A stretch of 64,000 nucleotides of DNA from contig CM043959.1 of NCBI GenBank assembly GCA_014529385.2, forward strand, positions 47,929,928-47,993,927, given 5' to 3'. The notes beneath the pieces are model-generated. The model did no database searches and was not told the DNA's origin. It saw only the letters and a list, made by a program, of their open reading frames with translations. The stretch is from Adiantum capillus-veneris. Taxonomy: Eukaryota; Streptophyta; Polypodiopsida; Polypodiales; Pteridaceae. Within the stretch, counting starts at the first letter, position 1; every line of letters starts with the position of its first letter. Below, one piece after another: positions 45,164-55,720 of the stretch. The position numbers and the translations under genes are program-made.

Positions 45164-45520
45164 ATGAGGTATGGATGCTTGTTTCTAGCACTGAGGATAT
45201 TTTTTCACAAATGAGTGAACATCACTCCTCATGGTTGGCCAAAATACTCCAAGTCTCAAGATTCATTGCATAGTTTGGTCTTCCACAAAGTGAAGTCCTA
45301 CTATGGTAATATGTGCTTGGCTTAGGTATTGGGTTTTCTCCTCAGGATTAATACACAAAAGCAATATTCCATCTTGATATCTTTTGTATAGCCTTCCAAC
45401 TAGTAATTGATACATAGCCAATTACTCAATTAATCCGAGTGCAATAGAAAGTGGTATTTTTGAATCCACTTGAGCTATGGTCATCAATGAAACCATATTT
45501 TCTGACCATTGGGATATCAT
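45164..45520 (-). pseudogene. Extra H2C2 module before integrase, A2
   Basis: SQAHITIVGLHFVEDQTMQ, then LRLGVFWPTMRSDVHSFVKK and YPQC give H-x6-H and a residual C of the C..C pair (first C is Y). Same layout as A1, with a complete RNase H just upstream. This makes the tandem module a family trait rather than an artefact of A1 rearrangement. Confidence 0.65.
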
Positions 45521-46411
45521 TTACATAGAGAACATATATGTATCTGGTAGATCATCATCTACCCCTTTCGATGGTTCTTCTAAAATAATCCTTGAAAAAT
45601 GATCTGCTCTTTGGTGAGTGGTGCCCTTTTTTACAACCACAGTGAAATCAAATTGCAAAATAATGATGAACCATCTCACTATTCTTCCTATGTTGCATGG
45701 CTTGTTGACCAAGTACATAAAGGCTTGGTGATCCACAAAGAACACGAACTTGCTGGCTACTAATAGGTTATGTCTATATGTTTTTATGCCATAGATCATT
45801 CCTAACCCTTCCCTTTTGGTGGTTGTATAGTTTTTCTCAGCCACAATCAATTGTCTACTAGCATAAGAAATGGAAAAATCAAATTTGTCGTCTCTTGGTT
45901 GAGCTAGTATACACCCAATGGCAAAATTATAAGCATCTACATGTATGTGGAACATCTTATTCCAATCTGGTGCTTTCAATATTGGGACTGAAGTGAGAGT
46001 TTGCTTTAGTGTCATGAAGGATTCTTCATACTGATCAATCCATTCAAAGAGTGTAATCAAGCTATACATGGGTTTTGTGATTAGAGCATACATGTAAATG
46101 AAACGTGTGTGATATCCACAATGGCCCATGAAAGCTTGAAACGCTTTGACTATTGTCGGTCTAGGCAATTCAACAACAACATGAATTTTATCCATACCTG
46201 TTGCTATGCCATTTTTAGACACTTTATGTCCAAGAAGTTTTCCTTGTCTACCCATAAATGTGCACTTTTTAGGATTTAAGAAAATCCTATAGAGTAGATT
46301 TTTCGAATACCTTTTTAAGGTGTTCAAAATGATCAACCCGGATTGAGGAATGTACACATAGATCATCCATATATACTTCCAAGAAATTTTGAAGATATTC
46401 TTGAAAAGCAT
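45521..46411 (-). pseudogene. RT C-terminal part and RNase H, A2
   Basis: Open frame of about 296 codons: LLYRIFLNPKKCTFMGRQGK (RT thumb), FQAFMGHCGYHTRFI, FHIHVDAYNFAIGCILAQP (RNase H start; the Asp is kept), SISYASRQLIVAEKNYTTTK, GMIYGIKTYRHNLL, FFVDHQAFMYLVNKP, GTTHQRADHFSRI. All RNase H blocks are recognisable. One of the better-preserved frames in the window. Confidence 0.93.
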
Positions 46412-46967
46412 AGCTGTTCAATTTTTGAAAGGTGGTAGGAGCATTAGTTAACCCAAAAGGCATAAACCTATCGGCAAAAATACCCCATTCAGTTGTAAAG
46501 ACAGTTTTATGCTGATCTTTGGGATCAACCAAAAGTTAATTGTACCCCAAAAATCCATCTAAAAAGCTATAAGCTTCTTTTCCTGCAACTCGTTCTGAAA
46601 CATGCTCGGTGATTGAAAGAGGATAGTTGTCTCTAATGGTAACTGCATTCACTTTTTTGAGATTGACACACACTCTTAATTTTCCATTTTTCTTGGGTAC
46701 TACCAAAATTTAAGACACCCAACTTGTTTGTTCAATTTCATAAATGAATTTAGCTTCCTTGAGCTTTTCTATCTCTTTGATCTTTCTAGCAAATGTTTCC
46801 TTATAAGTATATGGACGTTTTCTACTTGGTTTAGCATCATCTCTCATAGGTATGGTATGTTGACATATTTCTGGATTAGCACCCTTGAGATCTTTATGAG
46901 ACCAAGCAAAGATATCTCGGTACTCTTTCAGTAAGCTTAGCAAAAGATCTTCTTCTTCTTCAGCCAA
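46287..46967 (-). pseudogene. RT palm and fingers, A2
   Basis: YRDIFAWSHKDLKGANPEIC, KPSRKRPYTYKETFARKIKE, KNGKLRVCVNLKKVNAVT, AYSFLDGFLGYN, TEWGIFADRFMPFGLTNAP and the intact catalytic motif EVYMDDLCVHS (about 46,346-46,380). Interrupted by stops at about 46,711 and 46,540 and by a frameshift near 46,300. Confidence 0.93.
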
Positions 46968-47435
46968 GTTGTTTGCAATGTAAGCAGGTCTAGGCTCTTC
47001 TCTTGGTCCGGCTAGATTTATCTTGTTTGCATTTTTAGGACCTTCATAGGACTCACCCTATTTTCTTAGTTCCCTTACAGGTTGTTCAACTATGATCTTT
47101 TGATCTTGGAGAGTATATTTCTTGTAATGGGATGGAACACTCATTACATCTTTACTTTCTTCTTCTGTCATTTTCATTTCAGTGGTATACATATCCTTTA
47201 GAGCTTTCTTCAACTTAATATTTTTTCTTTCGCTCAACTCAGGTCATGAATGAATCATCATCCTGGTGTTTAGGTTTCGATTGAGTTTCCTTTCTCATTT
47301 TACTTAATGTTTTTCATGTTCCTTGTTTGCTTTCTAAAAGATATCTACCCGTGATTTTTTCTTTGACACAATCATGTGCATCTATCTGCATCAAAAACTG
47401 TGTTCTGCTAGAAATTGATGGCATAGGTATAGATT
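46968..47435 (-). other. Linker between the post-protease domain and RT, A2
   Basis: Decayed coding sequence in several minus frames, with Lys/Glu-rich words and a PNANKINLAGPREEPRPAYI-like segment (about 46,970-47,040). No domain recognised. Confidence 0.4.
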
Positions 47436-48055
47436 TCAAGTTTTTGGTGTCTCTTTTTCTTCTATACCATTTCTGCTTCCTAGGTTTTTGGTTTGGAAAG
47501 TCAAAAAACTTCTCCTTTCCAATTTTATAAGTAATTTGGCTCTCATATGTTCTTTTTCTGACCCCGAATCATCAGATGTAGATGAATGTTCTTCAAACTT
47601 GTTTGTGGCATCATAATAGAGGTCTGAAAAGACTTGTTGAGCTTTGAGTAAGTCCTTGGGTTCCTGAACTTCAACTTCAATGTGAATGGTCGAAATCATT
47701 TGTATGGGAATTATGTCATAGCCATCCTCATTGCAAAATTGAGTAGGCATAGATGTATTCACACACATATATCCATTGTTGCCAAAACTTGAGTCCACTC
47801 AAATGGCTCAAACAAATGATCCAAAAAGGGTTCAAGTATATAGGCTTCATCTGTGCGATCCCTTTCTAAGATATATTCTTCTCGTTTTAAGCTCCTGTTT
47901 TCTGAGGCTCCACACATCCAAATAGGCGTGTCTTTGTTTAACCAAGATAGAAGCTTTGTTTCAGCCAAAGAGACCGAATCAAATTCTTGTATGGGTGTTT
48001 TCATGACATCTCTATAAGTGTGATCTTTTAGATTAACCCTTGTTATTGATCCCAC
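47436..48055 (-). pseudogene. Conserved unnamed region between protease and RT, A2
   Basis: Two overlapping frames: GSITRVNLKDHTYRDVMKTP, then DHLFEPFEWTQVLATMDICV, then PTQFCNEDGYDIIPIQM and an acidic Ser-rich tail. The FEP-EWT...DGYD block is also found, inverted, at 49,620-49,990 (FEPLEWTHILATLDVC, FCDKDGYDVVSYFM), so it is conserved between two copies. I do not recognise the domain. Confidence 0.6.
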
Positions 48056-48089
48056 TTGTTAGATTAACCCTTGTTATTGATCCCACTTG
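48028..48089. repeat. 31-bp tandem duplication
   Basis: TTAGATTAACCCTTGTTATTG... at 48,028-48,058 repeated exactly at 48,059-48,089; shifts the reading frame at the end of the protease. Confidence 0.95.
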
Positions 48090-48380
48090 CTTCAAGTACA
48101 GGTAACTGTTTCCCCAATCCTGAATGAGTTGTACTTGCGCATGAAAGGCAAGATGATTTCATAATTGAGTTTCTCTCAAAAGTTCACTATTGCAAAAGTA
48201 TGTTGATAATAAATTCCACAGGAACTAACTATCAGTTTTTCAAGAAGTCCTGATGTGTCCATTAGTCAATTGCAATTTCATTCAAGTTTGTCTAATGACT
48301 AGTTTTCCCCATGATTCCCATACTGCTTTTGTGGCTATGGTTATGCTACCCCACTATCTAGTGTTGTCATGGTTTCTATA
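48050..48380 (-). pseudogene. Canonical retropepsin (PR1) between gag and RT, A2
   Basis: Read across frameshifts on the minus strand: MTTLDSGVA (catalytic D-S-G, about 48,333-48,359), ATKAVWESWGKLVIRQT, LKLQLTNG-type, GLLEKLIVSSCGIYYQHTF, LNYEIILPFMRKY, then RVNL. This is the normal order and spacing for a gypsy protease, with the ILGRPF-type motif partly lost. Its presence shows that PR2 after integrase is an addition, not a relocated single protease. Confidence 0.75.
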
Positions 48381-49560
48381 TCATAATATCTGACTAGAAG
48401 GGTTGTGTTTCCTTCTTGCTCTTCGTAGTATTCTCCAACTTTGTTCATTGGGATGGATCTTATCATCCAATTTGTGTTTAAATTTTTCTAAATTTTTTGC
48501 GATTAGCCTTGTTATCCCCACCTTCTCTAGAGTTTTTTGTGAATCATTCCATAAATATGGTCGGATTTTTAACAGTTCTCCCAAGATAAGAGTACATTGG
48601 ATGGGTGTAGACATGATTGAATGGATGTTTTCTACCTCTAGGGTCTATTCTGCTCTCTTTATTTGAGTGGTTTTAGACACTATGGATTTGTCTTTGTTGT
48701 CTCCTAAGTAAGAGGATAGTGTTCTTAGAGTCATTGGTTTAGACATTTTTGACGCTTCAGATAGGATTGGATATCATTGTCCATATTAGGAGGTAAATAG
48801 TCTAACCAAACTTCCTCTATAGGAGCCAACTCCAAGGTTATGCTCCCATCATTAATCTCCCTTACTTTTTTCCATAAATTCCCTCGCCACTCTTCTTCTA
48901 CGAAGGGAATTCCATGTAAAGCGTCTTCATTGTCAAGCACTATGATACCTAGCTCTTTAGTTTCAAGGTGGGGTTCTATCACCACTTTAGATTTCTCTTT
49001 ATTGGTTTCTACCACAAGCTCCCTAGGTTTTGCTAGACTCTCAAGCTCGGGTTTTTGTTTTTCCAACATTTCTTGAGTAACTCTTACCAAATTTTGATAA
49101 GCTTCATGCTTAGCTGCTTCCATATCTGGAGAAGGATAGTTTTTCCATTTATTCTCCGTGTTTTGGCCTACTTTAAATCCTGATTGTTAAGCTTCCAAGG
49201 CTGCATTAATTGGCTCAAAAATTTTGTCAACTAAAATTGATCCTCCAGATTTCATTGTGGTTTCCTTGATTTCACTTCCAATTTCTTTTACTTTTTCCTG
49301 GAATAGTTTCTTGCTTTTCGCCTTAATTTTATCCCTTTGTTTTTGTTTCTCATCTCATACCTTTGACTTCTTCTTTTCTTGGTCTTTTGAGAGGAAATTT
49401 TAGTATTCTCTGATTCATCAAAGGAGTTATGTTTCTTTTTCTTAGCTTGCGCTCTAGTGGTCACCTTGATTAGAACAATAGGTTCACTCTCCGATGAGCT
49501 ACTAGGTATCACTTGGACTGCATTCACTATTGTTTTTCCCTTGTTTAAAGGATTTTTTGG
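48381..49560 (-). pseudogene. Gag-protease linker, A2
   Basis: Charged, low-complexity segments in successive frames: TTRAQAKKKKHNSFDESENT and basic KKRRSQRYEMRNKNKG (49,288-49,500); KHEAYQNLVRVTQEMLEKQK with an acidic IPFVEEEW part (48,731-49,123); GITRLIAKNLEKFKHKLDDK (48,381-48,614). No fold recognised. Confidence 0.5.
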
Positions 49561-49605
49561 ACAGTTTTCAGGGAAATGTCCCCCTTTTATACAACATTGT
49601 GTACA
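49561..49605 (-). pseudogene. Gag zinc knuckle 2, A2
   Basis: CTQCCIKGGHFPENC: C-x2-C-x5-H-x4-C, one residue longer than the canonical CCHC spacing. Confidence 0.7.
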
Positions 49606-49619
49606 AAATGCTCCAATTG

Positions 49620-49990
49620 GCTTACACGTTTGAACCATTAGAATGGACACACATTCTAGCAACCCTAGATGTTTGTGCAATTCCGGATGGTCCCACAACG
49701 AAATTTTGCGACAAGGACGGGTACGACGTGGTTTCGTATTTCATGTTGAGAAGTGTACTCGAAAAAGAAACTGAAAAGAACGATACAGTGGAAAAGGAAG
49801 ATGAAGAAGAGGTGTTTCACGACATTCCCAATCATCCAGAGTGGGGAAATGAAGCAGACAACGAGTCAACGGACAATTCAAGCGGAAACGAAGAAACTAT
49901 AACGGATGTCCGATTTTATGATTTTCCGAACCAAACTAAACAACGCCAGAAACACTATAGAGCAAAAAAAAAAACAAAAGGGTTTAGAAC
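49620..49990 (+). other. Inverted 370-bp fragment between the two gag zinc knuckles
   Basis: The + strand reads FEPLEWTHILATLDVC, FCDKDGYDVVSYFM, then an acidic tail ending in KKTKG; this is homologous to the post-protease region of A2 at 47,436-47,830 but in opposite orientation to the surrounding gag. The frame is open over the whole fragment. Knuckle 1 lies just right of it and knuckle 2 just left. Boundaries are within about 15 bp. Confidence 0.7.
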
Positions 49991-49998
49991 CAATCCGA

Positions 49999-52226
49999 GC
50001 ATTCATTTTTTCAATGATCATTTGCACCACAATTATGGCAGTTTCTAGTCCTTGGCTTAATCATGGTTCTTACCATAGGAGGTCTAACACCTTGATTAAC
50101 TACATAGTACATCGGTGTAAGCTCTGGTGTAGAATAAGTCACAGGTTCTTCCATTGGAGGTGGATGTGAATTATACCATTCTCCTTCTACCATTACTGCA
50201 GATAGACTACGCTCAACATAGGGTGTAACAGGCAATAGTTCTTATTCATCTACGATTCTCTTTGAATGCATGTACTTTACAGGCACTGCATTATGTCCAG
50301 TATATGGAGGTTGTTGACCCAACACGGGTTGAGGTCTTTCCATACCCATCGGTGGTCTTTGAGCTGGGGACATATTAGACTGATATCTGTACATGGGTTG
50401 TCCTTGTGGCCTCATAGACACATATTGAACATTTCCATCATACTTTGGTCGGTAATACCACTCATTAGTCTCGTGGTTGGTCCTTTTACCGTCAGTTGCA
50501 CACCATTTTTGCAGCCTAATTGGTTGTCCCTGTTGAGGTATCCCTTGCCCTGGTCCTCTCATAGGTGCTTTTTGCATGTTCTTCATCATTTAGTTTATCC
50601 TTTTGAGCATATCTTCTATGGATTTTAGTGGTACTGCAATAGTTGTTCCCACTTGTATTGGTTTTGAGGATGTTGTTTTATCATTCTAAGTATCCTTAGG
50701 GACATCTTCTTCATTGAAAATATCACAATTGTCTCCCAAGTCAATAGCATTTGATAAACACTCTTCTAAGGTCATATGTTTATTGCTATACAGTATAACA
50801 TGAAGTTCTTTGTTCAACAATCCTTCTAGAAACAATGACACTAGTGTCTCTTCTGTAGGTATTTCTAGTTCTAGACATCTTGCAATTTTTTTGTTTCGTC
50901 CTAGTTGCACAATCCCTAACAGATTCACCTTGTTTCTGTTTGAAGCTATAGATTTGATCTACCATATTATGTTTGATCCCATTTTTGGAACATGCAGCTA
51001 CAAATCCCTGAGCTAATGTATTTAAGTCCATGATTGACCTTGATGGAATGTTTTGGAACCATGTCAATGATTTTCCTTCTAATGTCATTCCAAATCCCTT
51101 AAATTGAGTTTGAAAATAAAATATGCGTTGTGCTCTTAGCACTTGCTTCAAGCTAGCGTCATATGGATCCCCAGATCCACTGTATTTTTTGACCCATTTT
51201 TGAAAATCAACTGGTCTAAAACGTTTGTTTGGTTCAACTCCAATTCTTCTAGTAGTTGGTCATGTCTCGAGTCCTTCAAACCATTCTGTTGGAAATAGTG
51301 ACTCATGTAGCCCTGAATTGGATTTAATGTCACTCAATTTTCTTTGTAATGAGGTAGGTTCAGGTTTTTCAACATTGCTCCCAAAAGATCTCTCATGGAG
51401 TTCCTCTCTTGGTATAGTTTCTGGTCCTTGGCCGAATATCCAATCTCTTATGGAGTACCCTTGGTATTTGGTTTGTTCCACCTCCTCATGACTCATCATA
51501 ACAAAGTTATTGTTATAACAATCCCTAAATAGGTAGGTTGGTAGAACTATTGAACCCTTGTCTTTAATTTTGAAGATATTGATGATCTTCATGGGTGAAC
51601 TGTCCTGATTTGGCATGATAAGTCCATAGAAGATCTATCCTCCCAACAATAGACTCCGATATTAGGATTATCCATGCTAAGATATTTCAAAGGCTTCAAA
51701 CCAAATTGGTTGTATCCCTCAAATTCTAAAGTTGGTATTCCTTATTTTGCTGCCATATTTGAAATGAGTGTATTCAGCTCTAATTCCCATTTGTCTATCG
51801 AATCAAGATTTCCAACTTTTAAATACGGAGTCCCGTTTCTATCCATGTACATTTTTCCTTGGTTATTTACCGTATTTCCTCTTCAAACTGTATGTCATGG
51901 TCATCAATGCAAATAGCATACTCTTCATTAGGATCCAGGTAAACCGGAGCTCCATGGTCATTTGTCTTATAAAATGTGAGTATGTGCTTAAATTGCACTG
52001 TTGTTTCGGTTCTTGAATGAGTCAAACAGGAAGACATTTTAGATGTTGATTCTGAAAAAGTATCTAAGACTTCTTCAAAGATAATGTCCAAGTGATTGCC
52101 TTGATTCACACTCTCTTTGGTGGATACTCTACTAGCGGTCTCTCCAAATATGCCTTGGTTTGCTAGCATACGACCAGATCTAACGTTCATATAGACTTGT
52201 GAAGCCATGGATAGAGTACTTACCAT
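49999..52226 (-). pseudogene. Gag of A2 (matrix/capsid and zinc knuckle 1), decayed
   Basis: Zinc knuckle 1 at 49,999-50,040 is CHNCGANDH followed by C at CCHC spacing, with one stop inside. Upstream: Pro/Gln-rich region (50,011-50,589; PPMGMERPQPVLGQQP), capsid of Retrotrans_gag type (50,686-51,151; FGMTLEGKSLTWFQNIP, SFKQKQGESVRDCATRTKQK, EETLVSLFLEGLLNKEL), then an N-terminal part (51,148-51,616 and 51,867-52,226). A plausible start is ATGGCTTCACAAG near 52,207. Just before it GATGGTAAGTA matches a 5' splice-site consensus. The 5' LTR and leader are missing to the right. Confidence 0.8.
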
Positions 52227-52299
52227 CGGATTGACTTGTTATCAGTTTCTTCTACTTGATTCGAGTGCAACTCTTGTCAAGATTTCAATTCCTTGTCTG

Positions 52300-52624
52300 C
52301 AACCTGATTCTTGTATCAATTTTAATCAAGTTAGCTATTCTTTCACAAAGAGTGTACAATTTTTTTACTAACTATTGATAATAGATTAGATTGGGATCAA
52401 AAGTTGCACTCTATGGTTTGCACCTATAGAGTTGAATACAAGAATGTTTTGGGGATGACACCGTATAACATGGTGTTTGGACTTAATGTTATTTTACCCA
52501 TAGAGTTTTTTATTCCAGCCTTGAGAGTAGTAAACAAACTTGAGTGGACTAGACATGAATGGCTTGACCATTTGGATGATCTAGAAAAGTTGGATGAAAC
52601 TAATATAAATACAGTTGCAGCAAT
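52300..52624 (+). pseudogene. B2 integrase, distal part
   Basis: LDWDQKLHSMVCTYRVEYKN, GMTPYNMVFGLNVILPIEFF, LRVVNKLEWTRHEWLDHLDD: the same region of integrase as B1 445-690. It resumes on the other side of A2 from the B2 RT, so A2 sits inside B2. The RNase H and integrase N-terminus of B2 are missing. Confidence 0.88.
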
Positions 52625-53378
52625 ATCCCGGGGGATTCACCATGGAAAGCTTACCGCACCAGTGCATGCAATGGGGTTTTTTTCACAAGTTACATAAGCA
52701 TATAAGCTAAAGGTAGGTCCCCAACAATTTATCTCCCAAGCTTTCAAATAAGGGAGGGGGTATCATATTGGGGGGGGGGGAGAAGTGAGAAAAGGGAAAA
52801 ACGAGAGGAAGTTTTTGTGTTTCAAAAGCATGGATTCCCAAAAGAGTTTTCCCTTGAACTTGTGAGTCAATAGCTACAAAGATACATGCAAGAACTAACA
52901 CTGCTTTGTATCAATCGCTTGTTTTGTGATTGTAGTTCATTTGTTGAGGGATGAAAGCTGTAAAGAGTTTGTATAGATGAAAATTTACATGGAGAACCTA
53001 ACATAACTTTATAACCATGTTCCTTGAGTAATTTAGATAGGGTAGAATTGGAAAAGTAGCTAGAGTGTAGGCTAAACAGGCACATAGTTTGAATGTCAAA
53101 CTAAGACACTTTGAGAGTACATCTAGTTATCAATAGAAGTGGTTCCTTAGTACGTTGCCAGTCACTATGCTACACACTCTTTGACTAGTTTTATTTAGTT
53201 AGATTATGTGAGATCTAAATTTTATATGTAAGATAGGGATATGATAGTTTTTTGTGTTGATTATCGTATAAGCGTAGAAAGGGGGTCATATTCTCTAATA
53301 TGAGTCATATATAGGGGTTTTATCAAAGTTTTCTGCTCGCAAATGGCATCCCATATTAGAATGAATCCTTGGGTAGAA
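52625..53378. mobile_element. About 750-bp insertion in B2 integrase
   Basis: The integrase frame stops at ...NTVAAI and resumes at YTKK..RIKEF, contiguous positions in B1. The insert holds G11 at 52,770-52,780 and AT-rich DNA with no gene. I could not find inverted repeats or a clear target duplication. Confidence 0.5.
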
Positions 53379-53683
53379 ACATATACTAAAAAATGACGTA
53401 TAAAAGAGTTTCACAAAAAGCATATGAAGTCTAAAGAATTTTCTCCAAGGGATTACATGATTATCTACACTCTTATGCAAAAAACAAAGAAATTGAAAAA
53501 GTGAGGGATGGGACCATTTGTGATTCATTCTATATCACCAAGTGGGGCCATTAAACTTGTTACATTGGATGGACATGAAATGCCCAATTGGATTAGTGGA
53601 TGTACATTAAAGAAGTATCACTTGGAACTAAGTCAAGAGATACTTAAAAGGGCACATGCAGCCAAAAATTAAAAAAAGGCAAG
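53379..53683 (+). pseudogene. B2 integrase C-terminal domain
   Basis: RIKEFHKKHMKSKEFSPRDY, SISPSGAIKLVTLDGHEMPN, WISGCTLKKYHLELSQEIL; two stops (TGA). Matches B1 residues up to its TAG. Confidence 0.88.
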
Positions 53684-54125
53684 CATGACCACGTGGTTCA
53701 ACAAGCACTACAGGAAGCCAGATAATGGGCAACAAAGAGAAAACAAATGTTGGAGGACTTCAAGAAGCAAAAGGCACTAGCTTAAAAGTATTGATGAGTA
53801 TGAAGAGAGTCTAGACCCTTAATTTCTACAAAGCTAGGAGCCAAAAGGTTCTGGTCAATTGTGGTGCACATTTGAATACAATTAGTTGGAATCTATATCG
53901 CAAGAAATGCTAGGGTTGGTCCTACAACCGTTGAAAAGAAAATTCACAAGATTCAATGGGACTGTCAGTACTACGTCAGATTATATGGAGCTTTTGTTGC
54001 ACATCAAAGGGTTACCATTTCCCCATAACTTCTTTGTATTACCTCCGAAATCCCCTGAAAATCAATTAATACTACACCATTGCAAGGAAAATACAAGGCT
54101 TATATACATTGGTAAAACAAACAAA
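53684..54125 (+). pseudogene. B2 linker and PR2 remnant
   Basis: After a Gln/Lys/Ala-rich linker, the + strand reads SQKVLVNCGAHLNTISWNLY (about 53,847-53,905), aligning with the B1 PR2 active-site segment; the D-S-G triad reads N-C-G. Sequence then decays and is cut by the F LTR at 54,126. Fourth example of a retropepsin-like domain after integrase. Confidence 0.65.
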
Positions 54126-54278
54126 TGTTAGACAAGGGGAACTAGAACCTAGGAGTCCACCTCCCAACCACCCACTATATAGCATGGCTCCTAGACCTTT
54201 GCGCTAGTTGGACTCCCTTTCCACACTGCCTAGCCCGGCCTTGCCCTTGTCTAGTCCGGCCTTGCTATTGTCTTGACA
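54126..54278 (-). repeat. Short LTR (153 bp) of chromovirus F
   Basis: Minus strand TGTCAAGACAATAGC to CTTGTCTAACA, directly after a PPT. Includes ACTATATAGC (TATA-like). Only this LTR of F is in the window. Confidence 0.75.
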
Positions 54279-54295
54279 TTACTCCCCCCTTAAAG
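54279..54295 (-). other. Polypurine tract of F
   Basis: Minus strand TTTAAGGGGGGAGTAA next to the LTR. Confidence 0.8.
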
Positions 54296-54309
54296 AAGAG
54301 TTGTCAGCC

Positions 54310-55720
54310 TCAAAAACAAAAGTGGGGAACTTCTTCTTAAGAACACTAATGTTTTTGCAAGTGGCAACTTCCTCAGGTCAATCTTTCCACTTGATTAAGG
54401 CTTGTTGACGTACAGGATGACGTGTATGTAACTCATGATAGTCGAGAATATGTTCAAGTTCATGCGGTAAGGTGGGAGGTTCAACGAAATCAACCAAAAT
54501 ATGTTGGTCAGTGACATTGTCGTCCCCATGTAATTGCTTATGTAAATGACTTACATGAAACACCGGATGAATACAAGAATGTGTAGGTAGCAATAATTTG
54601 TAGGTACGAGCACCTACTCGCTTGAGTATTTTGAAAGGCCCACAATATCGGGGAGATAATTTAGGTGTTGGCCCAGTTTTTTGACTTTTTGAATGTTTTG
54701 TCACACGTAAAAATACTTCCTCACTTTCTTTGAAGGTAATTTGCCGATGTTTCTCATCAACATACTTCTTATACCTATCATGTGCTTGTTGGACATTCTG
54801 ACAAGCGAGTTTCAGCATGTCCATGTGGTCTGGAGAAAATCCTTAACCTGGTTGAGATTTTTGATTACCAATCCCACCGTAACAGGTGACCTAGGTTGAA
54901 ACCCATACATGAGCATGAAAGGACTAAATCCAGTTGTGACATGCTTAGCACTATTGTAGGCAAACTCGAGAATAGGTAAGTATTCTTCCCAGTCTGACTT
55001 TTTTTTGCTAACGTATGCTAACGTATGCTCTTAGCATATCCTCTAGCACTTGGTTAACTCGTTTAGTCTAACTATCTGTTTTTGGATGATCGGCTATACT
55101 GAGGTTTAGTTGTGTACCCAATTGTTTAAACACAACCCTCCAAAAATGACTGTTAAACTTCAGATCATGATCACTGACAATGTTACTTGGCAAACCATAC
55201 AACTTGTATAGATTGTCCACAAATAACTTGGCTAGTTCTAGAGTCTTAATTTTTGATTTGGTTGGAATAAACTTACATAGTTTATTCAACCAGTCTACGA
55301 TCACCCATATCGAGTCATGACCTCGTACAGTGGTTGGTAAACCCACAATAAAGTCCATAGAGATACTTTCCCATTTTCCAATGGGAATCTCCAAAGGATG
55401 TAAGAGTCCTCTTGATTTCAGGCGCTCTGCTTTGTTAACTTGACATTTTTGGCAATGCAAGACATAAGCTTGAACAAAGACATGTAAACCTGGCCAGTAA
55501 AACTGTCATCATACGAGAGCATAAGTCTTTCTAATACCCAGGTGCCCCGCAGTTGGACTATCATGACATTCATAAAGAATTTGGCGCCGAATGTCTATGT
55601 CCGTCGGTACACAAACTCTCCCCTTATGGAGTAGGTACCCATTGTCGATCGTGAAATACTTTCATTGCTATAGTTCATCACTTGATAGAGGAGAACTAGG
55701 TGTGGAGGTTAACGTTACAC
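54310..55720 (-). pseudogene. Integrase with chromodomain, element F
   Basis: Zinc-binding end HCQKCQVNKAERLKSRGLLH; core ISMDFIVGLPTTVRGHDSIW and IVSDHDLKFNSHFW (55,068-55,460); a stop, then the VNQVLED Glu context (about 55,030-55,070); C-terminal domain HRQITFKESEEVFLRVTKHS, KLSPRYCGPFKILKRVGART, HPVFHVSHLHKQL; chromodomain ILDYHELHTRHPVRQQALIK-WKD then a TGA where Trp or similar is expected, then PEEVAT (54,340-54,824). Chromodomains steer integration to particular chromatin. Inactive. Confidence 0.93.

Noticed and set aside
49530-50048. A host gene encoding a 172-aa acidic protein
   Set aside because: The central part is homologous to the post-protease region of the A element, so it is an inverted retroelement fragment.
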